Origin: Flavilitoribacter nigricans DSM 23189 = NBRC 102662
GTDB taxonomy: Bacteria > Bacteroidota > Bacteroidia > Chitinophagales > Saprospiraceae
Reading direction: 5' to 3'
Length of the DNA: 64,000 nucleotides
Assembly: GCF_002646595.1 (NCBI RefSeq)
Contig: NZ_PDUD01000021.1
Location: 124,001 to 188,000 of the forward strand
Below are positions 8,941 to 17,904 of this stretch, piece after piece. The stretch's first letter is position 1, and each line of letters begins with the position of its first letter. Position numbers and translations under genes: made by a program. Below the pieces are notes generated by a model that was not told the origin of the DNA, did no database searches, and saw only the letters and a list, made by a program, of their open reading frames with translations.

Positions 8941-9744
8941 CTATCGTCCTGTATTATCGAAACGTGACCCGAAATTTCGCCAATACAAAATTAACAAGAA
9001 TCCGGTTAATGCCCCTCCTAAATGCGCAAAGTGAGCGATATTATCCCAAGAAAACTGGTTGACGCCCAGGAATAACTCCACCACCATCAGAATGGGAATG
9101 AAGTATTTCGCCTTGATCGGGATGGGCAAAAAGATCAGCATGAGTTCCGCATTCGGGAAATACATGCCGAACGCCAGCAGCAAACCGTAGATCGCACCCG
9201 AAGCTCCCACAATGGGAATGTCGACTTTGGCCCGCAGGAATTCGTTCATCCGGAAAACGCCGGCATCCACGGCATCCGCGGAGGGGTTGCGCATCGCTCC
9301 CGCCAGCTGTTCAACCGAATTCTGATATTCCGGGTTGAGTTTATCGAGTGGAACATCGTTAAAATAAGCCCAGTAAGTTTCGGGCGAGGGGTTAGCCTGG
9401 AATTGGGCAATAGCCTGTTCCATCTGTGAAAAGTCCCACCAGCTGTAACCCAGGTGGAGGACCGCCGCGCCGAAGGCGCAGGCAAAGTAGAAGTACAGGA
9501 ATTTTTTGGGCCCCCAGAGTGCTTCGAGTGCACTCCCGAACATGACCAGGGCAAACATATTGAAAAACAGGTGCATGAAGCCCCCGTGCATGAAAAAGTG
9601 GGTAGCGATCTGGTAGGGGCGAAAATCAGCGGACGTAGGAAAGCGCAGGGCTAACATATTGGTGTCCAGAAAAAATTCACCGGCCAGAAAGACCAGCACG
9701 TTTATGATCAACAGATGTTTGACGACTTCCGTAATTCTCAGCAT
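8941..9744 (-). CDS. Rhomboid family intramembrane serine protease (second paralogue)
   Basis: A 267-aa membrane protein with rhomboid motifs MHGGFMHLFFNMFALVMFG, catalytic serine in VGASGAIYGLLLAFG, and catalytic histidine in AHFAHLGGALTGF. It has a loop of about 75 residues between the second and third helices that its neighbour lacks. It is the first of the rhomboid-rhomboid-EEP trio and ends 14 bases before the next gene. The start is the ATG preceding LRITEVVKHLLIINVLVFL, an ordinary first helix. Confidence 0.92.
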   Translation of the reverse strand: MLRITEVVKHLLIINVLVFLAGEFFLDTNMLALRFPTSADFRPYQIATHFFMHGGFMHLFFNMFALVMFGSALEALWGPKKFLYFYFACAFGAAVLHLGYSWWDFSQMEQAIAQFQANPSPETYWAYFNDVPLDKLNPEYQNSVEQLAGAMRNPSADAVDAGVFRMNEFLRAKVDIPIVGASGAIYGLLLAFGMYFPNAELMLIFLPIPIKAKYFIPILMVVELFLGVNQFSWDNIAHFAHLGGALTGFLLILYWRNFGSRFDNTGR

Positions 9745-9791
9745 AATTCGGACAGGATTCGCAGAAATGGGGGGATCAGTAGTGTTATCTT

Positions 9792-9807
9792 GTTTTCATC
9801 TGAAAAC
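9792..9807. promoter_or_regulatory. Palindrome upstream of the rhomboid operon
   Basis: GTTTTCA-TC-TGAAAAC is a 16-bp dyad 47 bases upstream of the first rhomboid start codon. A similar palindrome lies at 12290-12304 upstream of the small membrane protein gene; both share the core CATCTGA followed by AACCC. Operator function is inferred. Confidence 0.3.
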
Positions 9808-9907
9808 CCCGTGTCTGTTTTTTATTGAAAACTAAGCCTATTCCGGGCCTATTCCTTGCATTTATCGACCATTGCCCCGGCCTCATGGATAAAAGTCCGC
9901 TCCTGCA

Positions 9908-11815
9908 TTAGTCTTTCTCAAAACGTTTGGCAAGCTCATCAAGTTCAAACGTGAGAAAACAGTTGCGACCGGTCGGGCTCTTAAACGGGAGCTGACAGGC
10001 GAAAAGCTGATCGATCAAAGTTTGCATTTCCGTGGAGGATAGATTCTGTCCCCGTTTGATGGCATTACTGCGGGCCATGGAGCGGGCGATATTTTCGTTG
10101 GTCCCCAGGTGGAGATCCAGATTGTTCTTGTACTGCGCCAGCAGGCTGTCGATGGCGGTTTCTTCCTGCCCTTTGCCCTTGGCGTCTGCCGGTATGCCGT
10201 GAACGACGAAGGTGTTACTGCCAAATTCCTTGATGTCATAACCCAGCAGATTGATCTGGGGCAGGATCTCCAGCAACAGGCCCGCATCGGCGGGAGGTAG
10301 ACTGAAGGTACGCGGGAACAACTGTTTTTGCGTACTGGCCTGCTTATCCTGCAGGGCTTCCAGGTAGCGCTCGTAGAGAATGCGCTCGTGGGCTGCCTGC
10401 TGATCGATCAGGATAAAACCCGATTTGATCGGACTGGCAATATAGGTAGCATGGATCTGATACGGCTCCCGCTGGGCCTTCGACATTTCCCCACCGGTAT
10501 GACTGTCGAGCGTGGGATCGGCAGACCAGCTGCTTTCGATCGTGGTCACTTCCGAACTTTCGGAAGCGGTGGCCGGAGCATCTTCACTTTCGGCGAACTC
10601 TTCCAGACCTTCGAATAGTTTTTCCCAGTTTTGCAGGTTATTCCTTTCGCGGCCCGCTTCGCTGCCGTTGGAAAAACCGCCGCCACCCTGTCCGGAAGTG
10701 GGCGAACTCGGCGTTCCCTTTTCCCCCGAACGGAAGGTACGGATCGTCGGCCGCGCCGGAGACACCGGTTTCATCCTTACCGAAGAGAAACTACCCTCCT
10801 GGTCAAAATCAAGTGTTGGGGTGACCCGGTATTTACCCAGACTGTGGCGGATGGCTACTTTCAGATAATTGTAGATCAGCCGGTCGTCCTCAAATTTGAT
10901 CTCCTGTTTGGTCGGATGGACGTTGATATCGATCCGTTTGGGGTCAATATCGATGAAAACGACGTAGAGCGGATACGTATCGCTGGGCAGCAGGTCTTCG
11001 TAGGCCGTGAGTACCGCGTGGTTGAGATAGGCGCTCCGTATGAAGCGCTGATTAACGAAAAAGAACTGCTCGCCCCGGGTTTTCTTGGCGAATTCCGGTT
11101 TGCTCACAAAACCTGTGAGTTTCATCTCATCGGTCTCTTCCTCTACGGGAACCAGCCTTTTGTTATACGGATTGCCGAAAATATTCACGACCCGCTGCCG
11201 GAGATTGCTCGGCGGCAGGTGGAAGATCTCAGAATTGTTATGGTGGAGAGAAAAGAAGATGTCGGAATTAGCGAGGGCAATGCGCTGAAATTCGTCGATG
11301 ATGTGGCGCATTTCCACTGTGTTGGATTTCAGGAAATTGCGCCGTACCGGTATATTGAAGAAAAGATTCTTAACACAAATGTTAGTGCCGGCATCGCACT
11401 GGCAGGGCTCCTGCGTCTTGATCTCGGAACCTTCGATGACAATCCTTGTGCCCAGTTCGTCACTGCGGCGACGGGTGCGCAGTTCCATCTGCGCAACGGC
11501 GGCGATGGAAGCCATCGCTTCCCCGCGAAAGCCCATGGTGCGAATGGAAAACAGGTCTTCCGCTTCCCGTATCTTGGAGGTAGCGTGCCTTTCCAGCGCC
11601 ATTCTGGCGTCCGTTTCACTCATACCACAACCGTCATCGATGACCTGTATCAGGGTTTTACCGGCATCCTTGACCACCAGTTTCACCGCCGAACTGCCGG
11701 CATCGATCGCATTTTCCATCAACTCTTTCACCACGGAGGCCGGGCGTTGGATTACCTCTCCGGCCGCAATCTTATTGACAATTGCATCGGGCAACAGCTG
11801 AATGACATCAGCCAT
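9908..11815 (-). CDS. mutL: DNA mismatch repair protein MutL
   Basis: A 635-aa GHKL ATPase that links mismatch recognition by MutS to strand processing. The N-terminal ATPase motifs are complete: KELMENAIDAGSS, VIDDGCGM, ATSKI and GFRGEA. The transducer domain ends near residue 330, a low-complexity Ser/Glu linker spans about 340-430, and the C-terminal dimerisation domain begins near residue 440. The endonuclease metal site is degenerate: DQHA appears as DQQAAHERILYE, and the ACR and CPHGRP motifs are replaced by SNAIKRG and SPTGRN. Nicking activity is therefore doubtful. It lies 95 bases downstream of the small membrane protein gene. Confidence 0.96.
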   Translation of the reverse strand: MADVIQLLPDAIVNKIAAGEVIQRPASVVKELMENAIDAGSSAVKLVVKDAGKTLIQVIDDGCGMSETDARMALERHATSKIREAEDLFSIRTMGFRGEAMASIAAVAQMELRTRRRSDELGTRIVIEGSEIKTQEPCQCDAGTNICVKNLFFNIPVRRNFLKSNTVEMRHIIDEFQRIALANSDIFFSLHHNNSEIFHLPPSNLRQRVVNIFGNPYNKRLVPVEEETDEMKLTGFVSKPEFAKKTRGEQFFFVNQRFIRSAYLNHAVLTAYEDLLPSDTYPLYVVFIDIDPKRIDINVHPTKQEIKFEDDRLIYNYLKVAIRHSLGKYRVTPTLDFDQEGSFSSVRMKPVSPARPTIRTFRSGEKGTPSSPTSGQGGGGFSNGSEAGRERNNLQNWEKLFEGLEEFAESEDAPATASESSEVTTIESSWSADPTLDSHTGGEMSKAQREPYQIHATYIASPIKSGFILIDQQAAHERILYERYLEALQDKQASTQKQLFPRTFSLPPADAGLLLEILPQINLLGYDIKEFGSNTFVVHGIPADAKGKGQEETAIDSLLAQYKNNLDLHLGTNENIARSMARSNAIKRGQNLSSTEMQTLIDQLFACQLPFKSPTGRNCFLTFELDELAKRFEKD

Positions 11816-11910
11816 AGATCGTTTTTTTATGATTGACGATTGACGGCTTCAGTTCGCAGGGCCGGATGGCATTTTGTCGCCAAACCTCCCGGACCGTCAA
11901 CCGCGAAATA

Positions 11911-12249
11911 TTAATTACCTAACAGGTTAGCCAAACTCGGCATGTAGCGGGAAAGGAAGTAGAATGTCAATAAGCCTAAAACGACGAAAGTGATCAGCAA
12001 AATGTAATTCGAGCGGGCCACTTGTTTGCGTCGGTATTGTGTATTCCAGGTTCCGTTCCCTTTTCTAAATCCACCCTTTTTAAACCCTCCGGCGATGCGC
12101 GACTTTGCGGCATCCACGCTGCCGTTCTTCAGGTCTTCCACCCGCTTCAGGCGCTCGTCCAGGTCTTCTTTTTCAGGGTCCCAGTAGCGCGGTTTGTAGC
12201 TATACACACTGTGCTTGGGCAATTTAAAAAATCTTAATCGTAAAGACAT
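11911..12249 (-). CDS. Small conserved single-helix membrane protein
   Basis: A 112-aa protein not recognised as a named family. The N-terminal 75 residues are charged and soluble (a Lys/Glu/Asp-rich stretch, then a Gly/Lys-rich turn). One transmembrane helix (about 82-102, NYILLITFVVLGLLTFYFLS) is followed by a short tail. This layout suggests a cytoplasmic basic domain tethered to the inner membrane. It is the first gene of the mutL-side run and has a palindrome 40 bases upstream of its start. Function unknown. Confidence 0.7.
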   Translation of the reverse strand: MSLRLRFFKLPKHSVYSYKPRYWDPEKEDLDERLKRVEDLKNGSVDAAKSRIAGGFKKGGFRKGNGTWNTQYRRKQVARSNYILLITFVVLGLLTFYFLSRYMPSLANLLGN

Positions 12250-12632
12250 AATATTGTGAATTAAGGAGGTGTAAGATACGTATTTTTTTGTTCATCTGAT
12301 GAACCCGGTCGGGAAGGATCGGATGGTGCAACGGATGCAGCAACACCCACTCTGGAGCCCGGGACGATCATAATAAAGATGATTAATCGGGCAGTTGTGG
12401 CGGCACCAAAAAGTTAAAGCCCCGGTAAAGCCTGTTAATTCAGGTTAAATCCGGCTCCATTCGTAGAAAAATACCAACCGTTTTGCCTAATTTTTTATCC
12501 CCTTAGCAACGGATGTTTAATCTTTACCGTCAGAAAGGTAATCGCAGGCCAGTAGTTTATCAGCCGGATGAATCCCACAATTCGGGTGGGTCTTACGGCA
12601 TTGGATGACCGCTCACCTGTGATCATCGACAG
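12250..12632. other. Intergenic region between divergent genes
   Basis: 383 bp between the small membrane protein (minus) and the DUF5686 gene (plus). It holds the palindrome GTTCATC-T-GATGAAC at 12290-12304 next to a T-run. No coding frame, RNA gene or clear TAnnTTTG promoter was seen in the rest. Confidence 0.5.
12290..12304. promoter_or_regulatory. Palindrome upstream of the small membrane protein
   Basis: GTTCATC-T-GATGAAC is a perfect 7-bp-arm dyad 40 bases upstream of the minus-strand start codon at 12249. It resembles the dyad at 9792-9807 in sequence and distance from a start. Possible binding site; inferred. Confidence 0.3.
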
Positions 12633-15272
12633 ATGACTAAAAATCTACCTATGAATCGCACTCTACTACTATCCTTCATTTTTACACTGATCTCCGCTTC
12701 CATGGCCTTTGCCGGTGGGGTGAGCGGTTATGTACGCGACAGCGACGGCAATCCGCTGGAGTTTGCCAGCATTTTCGTGCAGGAAACCGGCAGCGGGACT
12801 ATTACTAACGTGGAAGGTTTCTACGAATTGCGGCTCGACCCCGGAAATTATACGTTGGTGTTTCAGTTCCTGGGTTACGAAAGCAAGGTGGAAAAGATCT
12901 CCGTTGGAGACCGGATCCGCGAATTGAACGTCACCATGGAGCAACAGGCCCTAGAGCTCAAGACGGTCGATGTCATAGAGGGGAGTGAAGACCCGGCCTA
13001 TACCGTAATGAGGAAGGCCATCGCCAAAGCCAGTTACCACCGCCAGCAACTGGATGCCTACAAAGCCCAGGTGTACGTAAAAGGTTCCGGCCGGCTGATC
13101 AAAGCGCCATTCTTCCTGAGAAAAGAACTGAAAAAAGAAGGCATCGACAGTACCAAGGCCTTCACCAGTGAATCCGTCAGTATCATCGAATACGAACGGC
13201 CGAATACCTTTCGCGAACGGGTGATCTCCATCTACAGCCAGGGAGAGGACAATGGTTCGAGTCCCGGCTCATTCATCAACGGCAGTTTCTACGAGCCGGA
13301 GATCGCGGAGGCCATTTCCCCATTATCTCCCAAGGCTTTCGGTTATTACAAATTTAAGCTGGACGGCTTTTTTATGGACCGCGGCTACGGCGTAAACCGC
13401 ATTCAGGTGATCCCGCGCAGCCGGGGAGAGAATGTATTCGAGGGGACCATCTTCATTGTAGAGGACCTTTGGAGTATCCACAGCCTGTCGCTCAAGACCT
13501 ATAAATTCGGGATCGGCTTCCTGGTGAACCAGACCTACGCTCCGATCGCCGAGAAAGTATGGTTGCCGGTAAGTCATCGCTTCGACGTAGAGGGCAAGAT
13601 CCTCGGATTTGCATTTGAATATAAATACCTGGCCACCGTGAGTGATTACGAGATCACGCTCAACCCCGATCTGGATGTGGATTTTGACGTGATCGACGAA
13701 AAACTCGAAAAGGAACTGGCCAAAGAGCTGGAAGCGCAGGTAAAAGATAACCCCAGATCTTCCAGCGCACAGGAAAAACTGGCGAGTGGAGAAGAACTTA
13801 CCCGGAAGGATCTGCGCCGACTCATCCGGGAATACGAAAAAGAAGAGCGCAAGGAAGATCCGGAACCCGAAGTGGTAGTCAACCGGGAATATTCCGTCGA
13901 TACAATGGCCCGCAAGCGGGACTCTTTATACTGGGCCGAGATTCGGCCAGTACCCCTCACGGCCTACGAGGTGCGCGGCTACGCCGCTGAAGACAGCCTC
14001 GCCCGGGCGGACACCGTACAACAGGCCACCAATACCATCGGTGGGAACGGTCGCCGGTCACGGGCGTTCAACATAAGTGATCTTCTGCTGGGTGATTCCT
14101 ATAAGGTGGGCAAAAAAAGCCGCCTGATCTACGAATCGCCCCTGCTCCACCTGAATTTTAACCCCGCGGAGGGCTTCAATGTCAGCACCAATCTGACCTA
14201 CGCCAACCGGGCGGAAAAGCCTTTCAAGCTTACTTACACACCCCGCTACGCGTTTGCCCGGAAGAAATTTACGGGCAAGGGAACCATGGAGCTGTCGTAC
14301 GGCAAACGCTACCAACGAACGACCCTGCAACTGGAGGGCGGTCGTTATATCCAGCAATACAATCAGGAGAAACCAATCAGCGAATTATTCAACACCTTCG
14401 CCAATCTGCTGAGTGAGCGAAACTATCTGCGTATCCTCGAAAAGGACTACGGTCGGTTCAGTTTCGAACGGGGACTGGCCGAAAATTTTAAACTGAACGG
14501 ATACGTGGAATGGGCCCAGCGGTATAAGCTGGAAAATGTGACAACCCAGACCTGGTTCAATCGCGATGATCGCACTTACGCTTCCAATATTCCGGCCAAC
14601 GAAGAAGTGGACTATCCTTTCCCGGATTCCGAAAAGGCATTTTACTTTTCCCTGGGGCTCGAAGCGCGCCCGTGGCAGAAATATCGTTTGTACAACGGCA
14701 AACGGCAGCCGATCGACAATACCTCGCCGCGTCTGGCCCTGAATTACCGCAAGGGAGTCGCCGGATTGCTGGACAGTGAGGTCAATTACGATCTGCTCGA
14801 TTTCACCATTCAGCACAAATTCCGGGCGGGTGCCCGCGGCCTGATCGATTTTAAGATCAATACGGGGATTTTCCTCAATAACGAAGCGCTGGGTTTTGCC
14901 GATTACAAACACTTCAAAGGAAACCAGCTGGTGCTGACTACTTCGGATCCGGTGGGTAGTTTCCGTTTGCTGGAATATTACCGGCACAGTACGGCCGACA
15001 AGTATCTGAGCGCCCATGTGCACTACCAGTTCCGGAAATTATTGTTTACCCAGATTCCGGAAGTGTGGCTGATGGGGATCAAGGAAAATGTATTCGTCAA
15101 TTATCTGGCCGCGCCCACCTCTAAGAACTACTTCGAGTTGGGATATTCCCTGGATAACATTTTCCGCGTTTTCCGCATCGAACTGGCCGCTTCTTTCCAG
15201 AACGGGAAGTACCAGGATTGGGGCATTCTCTTTGGGATCGCTTCCAATTTGGGTTTCATTACCATCGAGTAA
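12633..15272 (+). CDS. DUF5686 / carboxypeptidase-regulatory-like domain outer-membrane protein
   Basis: An 879-aa Bacteroidota-specific protein. A signal peptide is followed by a CarboxypepD_reg-like beta-sandwich (about 29-110: GYVRDSDGNPLEFASIFVQE, YTLVFQFLGYESK), the fold found at the N-terminus of many TonB-dependent receptors. The DUF5686 region fills the rest, with a charged Glu/Lys-rich insertion (about 350-420) and a C-terminal half of alternating strands suggesting an outer-membrane barrel. No TonB plug is seen. An alternative ATG at 12651 gives a cleaner signal peptide. The next gene, 40 bases on, has its own promoter. Family function unknown. Confidence 0.88.
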   Translation: MTKNLPMNRTLLLSFIFTLISASMAFAGGVSGYVRDSDGNPLEFASIFVQETGSGTITNVEGFYELRLDPGNYTLVFQFLGYESKVEKISVGDRIRELNVTMEQQALELKTVDVIEGSEDPAYTVMRKAIAKASYHRQQLDAYKAQVYVKGSGRLIKAPFFLRKELKKEGIDSTKAFTSESVSIIEYERPNTFRERVISIYSQGEDNGSSPGSFINGSFYEPEIAEAISPLSPKAFGYYKFKLDGFFMDRGYGVNRIQVIPRSRGENVFEGTIFIVEDLWSIHSLSLKTYKFGIGFLVNQTYAPIAEKVWLPVSHRFDVEGKILGFAFEYKYLATVSDYEITLNPDLDVDFDVIDEKLEKELAKELEAQVKDNPRSSSAQEKLASGEELTRKDLRRLIREYEKEERKEDPEPEVVVNREYSVDTMARKRDSLYWAEIRPVPLTAYEVRGYAAEDSLARADTVQQATNTIGGNGRRSRAFNISDLLLGDSYKVGKKSRLIYESPLLHLNFNPAEGFNVSTNLTYANRAEKPFKLTYTPRYAFARKKFTGKGTMELSYGKRYQRTTLQLEGGRYIQQYNQEKPISELFNTFANLLSERNYLRILEKDYGRFSFERGLAENFKLNGYVEWAQRYKLENVTTQTWFNRDDRTYASNIPANEEVDYPFPDSEKAFYFSLGLEARPWQKYRLYNGKRQPIDNTSPRLALNYRKGVAGLLDSEVNYDLLDFTIQHKFRAGARGLIDFKINTGIFLNNEALGFADYKHFKGNQLVLTTSDPVGSFRLLEYYRHSTADKYLSAHVHYQFRKLLFTQIPEVWLMGIKENVFVNYLAAPTSKNYFELGYSLDNIFRVFRIELAASFQNGKYQDWGILFGIASNLGFITIE

Positions 15273-15282
15273 CGTACCTTTG
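15249..15282 (+). promoter_or_regulatory. Promoter for the DUF3857/transglutaminase gene
   Basis: TACCTTTG (15275-15282) matches the Bacteroidota -7 consensus TAnnTTTG exactly, with TTG (15249-15251) 23 bases upstream. It lies 30 bases before the ATG at 15313 and overlaps the end of the upstream gene. Confidence 0.6.
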
Positions 15283-15312
15283 TAGGAAAATTAAACCTAC
15301 AAGCGTTATCTG

Positions 15313-17214
15313 ATGAAAAAAATTTTACTCTACTCAGTGCTGAGCTTTTTCTGCTCAGCACTGACTGCTCAGGCCGATCTTTTTTATCCCATTTCCCAGA
15401 TCCCGGACAGCCTGCTGACCTATGCGAACGAGGTGGTCCGGGAAGAGCTGACCGAATTTCGGGTGGAATCCCTGCATTCGGGCAGTCTCACTTACCGCAA
15501 AGTAGTGAGTGTACTAAACGATAAAAGCGATGCCCACCGCGAGGTCGTTTTTTACGACGAAGATTCCAAGATCCGCCGTTTTAAAGCCAATCTCTACGAT
15601 GCACTGGGCAACCTGGTGCGCAAAATAGACAAGGATGAGATCAAGGATTACAGTGCCGTAGCGGATTTCTCCATCTATCAGGACGACCGGATGCAGGTAT
15701 TGGAGATCCGGCACAGCCAATATCCCTATACGGTAGAGGTAGAATACGAAATGCGGGTGGCCGGTCACCGTTATTGTACCTATCCGACCTGGTATATTCA
15801 ACAGTTCGGCACCGCCGTCGAGCACGGTAAACTGGTCCTGGACCTGCCCGCCGGGATGGCCTTCCACCAGCAGATCCTGAACATCGACCTGGAAGCCCGG
15901 CGGGTGGCGGATAAAAACCGGGAGATCTATACCTGGGAAGTAGAGCAGTTGAAAGCCCTGCGTCCTGAATCCTACCTGCCGCCCAGAACGCAGATCCTGC
16001 CGGTAGTGATCACCTCACCGGATAACTTTCAGTGGGGCAAATACGAGGGCAGCATGGCCAGTTGGGAGGCGTACGGCCACTTTATGGGTAACTTGTTTGA
16101 CGGTCGCGATGAGTTGCCGGAAGCCGCAGTGACGGAGATCCGTGACCTGGCTGCCGGTGCCGGCAGCAGTGTGGAAAAGGTGCAGCGATTGTACCGTTAC
16201 CTGCAGGAGAATATGCGCTATGTGAGCGTACAATTGGGGATCGGCGGCTGGCAGCCCTTTGATGCCGCCTACGTAAACGAAAAACGTTACGGTGATTGCA
16301 AAGCGCTGAGTAACTATATGAAAGCCGTATTGTCCGTAGCCGGGGTAGAGGCCTATCCGGCCCTGATCTACAACGGAGATGCCGACTATGAAGTGCAGGA
16401 AGATTTTACGGTTCCCCGCTTCAATCACATGATCCTTTACGTGCCCGGAGATGATCTCTGGCTGGAGTGTACGAGCAACAGTTATCCGCCGGGTTATATC
16501 GGTCAGCGGAACTCCGACCGGAATGCGCTGCTGATCACCCCGCAGGGAGGAGCACTAAAACGAACTCCGGTTTTAATGCCGGAAGACAATATCGAGGCCC
16601 ACCGGGCTACCGTTCAGTTGAGTGAGAACGGGCAGGCATCTCTTGAGGTCAGCAGTCATTTCTACGGTGCGGATCACGAAATTTTCCGTAGCCTGCAGCA
16701 TCAGCTTTCCCTGGAAGATCAGAAAAAGTGGCTGCTCAGGCAACAGGATGATGCGGGATTCAGCCTCCAGGAATACCAGCTGGATTGTGATAAGGATCGC
16801 CCCCGGAGCCAGCTGGCTTATTCGGCCCAGGTGGCCCATTACGCGCAAAAGGCGGGGAAACGACTCTTTGTGCCGATCAAATCTATCAGTCCGGCGCTGA
16901 GCATTCCGCCCAATAATGATCACCGGCTCTATCCGGTGGATATTTCCCGCAGTTATACCGAAAGAGATACCGTAGCCATTAGTTTTCCGGAGGGATATAC
17001 CGTCGAGAGCGCTCCCGAACCGGAGGTGAACGTAACGGCAGATTTTGGTTCCTACCGGCATTCCTTACAGATCGAAGGTGACCGGCTTGTCTATATCCGG
17101 GAATTGACCATAAAAGCCTGCCGTCTGCCTGCCGACCGGTATGCGCATTTTCGGGATTTTTATAAAAAGGTGGTGAAGGCGGACGGCGCCCAGATGGTGT
17201 TGAAGAAAGAGTAG
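15313..17214 (+). CDS. DUF3857 and transglutaminase-like domain secreted protein
   Basis: A 633-aa exported protein. A signal peptide (about 1-19) is followed by a DUF3857 domain (about 50-210) and a transglutaminase-like core (about 265-380) with the cysteine motif YGDCKALSNYMKAVL, a histidine in PRFNHMILYV and the aspartate in DLWLECT. The C-terminal third is beta-rich (DUF2569/3858-like). These proteins are common in Bacteroidota; a cysteine-protease or peptide-crosslinking role is assumed but unproven. It follows the DUF5686 gene but has a perfect -7 element of its own. Confidence 0.88.
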   Translation: MKKILLYSVLSFFCSALTAQADLFYPISQIPDSLLTYANEVVREELTEFRVESLHSGSLTYRKVVSVLNDKSDAHREVVFYDEDSKIRRFKANLYDALGNLVRKIDKDEIKDYSAVADFSIYQDDRMQVLEIRHSQYPYTVEVEYEMRVAGHRYCTYPTWYIQQFGTAVEHGKLVLDLPAGMAFHQQILNIDLEARRVADKNREIYTWEVEQLKALRPESYLPPRTQILPVVITSPDNFQWGKYEGSMASWEAYGHFMGNLFDGRDELPEAAVTEIRDLAAGAGSSVEKVQRLYRYLQENMRYVSVQLGIGGWQPFDAAYVNEKRYGDCKALSNYMKAVLSVAGVEAYPALIYNGDADYEVQEDFTVPRFNHMILYVPGDDLWLECTSNSYPPGYIGQRNSDRNALLITPQGGALKRTPVLMPEDNIEAHRATVQLSENGQASLEVSSHFYGADHEIFRSLQHQLSLEDQKKWLLRQQDDAGFSLQEYQLDCDKDRPRSQLAYSAQVAHYAQKAGKRLFVPIKSISPALSIPPNNDHRLYPVDISRSYTERDTVAISFPEGYTVESAPEPEVNVTADFGSYRHSLQIEGDRLVYIRELTIKACRLPADRYAHFRDFYKKVVKADGAQMVLKKE

Positions 17215-17314
17215 TAGCGGGTGCCGGGCGGAGAACGAACAATAAGGAGCGATATTTATTGTAATAGCAGCGGGGATGCCGAATTCCCGGACCAAACGTC
17301 AAAAATTAAATACC

Positions 17315-17557
17315 ATGTGGAAAGAATCCGACAATAAGTTATCCGCCACCTTTAAGTTTGAAAATTTTGTGCAGGCCTTTGCTTTCATGACCGAAGTAGC
17401 TTTTCACGCCGAGCAGCAGGGACACCATCCCAATTGGTCGAATGTGTATAATACCGTAGAGATCCACCTGAATACCCACGATGCGGGGGATGTAGTGACG
17501 GATAAGGATCACAAGCTGGCCAGGGCCATTGATAAAGTTTATCAGAAGTTTAATTGA
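17315..17557 (+). CDS. 4a-hydroxytetrahydrobiopterin dehydratase
   Basis: An 80-aa cytoplasmic enzyme (PhhB/PCD family) that dehydrates the carbinolamine formed by aromatic amino-acid hydroxylases, recycling the pterin cofactor. The family signature EQQGHHPNW followed by [13 protein letters not shown] is present, including the paired catalytic histidines, and the tail [16 protein letters not shown] is typical. Length matches the compact bacterial form. The frame is open 13 codons further up, but the ATG at 17315 gives the normal N-terminus [13 protein letters not shown]. Confidence 0.93.
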   Translation: MWKESDNKLSATFKFENFVQAFAFMTEVAFHAEQQGHHPNWSNVYNTVEIHLNTHDAGDVVTDKDHKLARAIDKVYQKFN

Positions 17558-17584
17558 AAATTAGCGAGTCACTTATTAGCTTTG
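17554..17584 (+). promoter_or_regulatory. Promoter of the 51-aa membrane protein
   Basis: TAGCTTTG (17577-17584) is a perfect TAnnTTTG -7 element, and TTG (17554-17556) lies 20 bases upstream, the expected spacing. The predicted transcription start is near 17591, only about 13 bases before the ATG at 17604. Confidence 0.65.
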
Positions 17585-17603
17585 CGGCTTAAATAACGGA
17601 CAA

Positions 17604-17759
17604 ATGGAACAGACTCAAGATAAAACAAAGACTTACTGGCTGTATACTTTCATTTCTCTGGCCGTGATGATCGGCCTGTTGATCGTTATTCCGGCCTGGT
17701 TTTGGTTAGCCCTGCCTTTTTTTCTGACTTATCTGGTATTGGCATTCGGCGCTATGTAA
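17604..17759 (+). CDS. 51-aa two-helix membrane protein
   Basis: A short frame starting MEQTQDKTKTYWLYTF. A charged 10-residue N-terminus precedes two hydrophobic helices (about 13-29 and 33-48) joined by a Pro-Ala-Trp turn. It is supported as a gene by a perfect Bacteroidota promoter 20 bases upstream and a strong hairpin with a T-run just after the stop codon, so it forms a complete monocistronic unit. No family recognised. Possible roles are a small membrane regulator or transporter accessory subunit, but nothing in the sequence decides. Confidence 0.65.
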   Translation: MEQTQDKTKTYWLYTFISLAVMIGLLIVIPAWFWLALPFFLTYLVLAFGAM

Positions 17760-17765
17760 TAGCGG

Positions 17766-17829
17766 CTTCCGGTCGGATGTTTGGTTGAAACCTTTCACCT
17801 ATCCGACCGGAAGTTATATCAGCTTTTTT
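17766..17829 (+). terminator. Terminator of the 51-aa membrane protein gene
   Basis: CTTCCGGTCGGAT (17766-17778) and ATCCGACCGGAAG (17801-17813) form a perfect 13-bp stem with a 22-base loop that itself contains a GGTT/AACC pair. A T-run (17823-17829) follows after nine bases. It also sits at the end of the convergent pgl gene and could serve both. Confidence 0.75.
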
Positions 17830-17904
17830 TGGAATATCTCTCGAGAATGCTTAAACGGGGGCCAAATCCGCTTGTGGATACACTTATTGGCTGCTGGTCC
17901 TGAT

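Noticed and set aside
10631-11836. Plus-strand 401-codon frame
   Set aside because: It is antisense to mutL, whose motifs are unambiguous; long antisense frames are expected in this GC-rich DNA.
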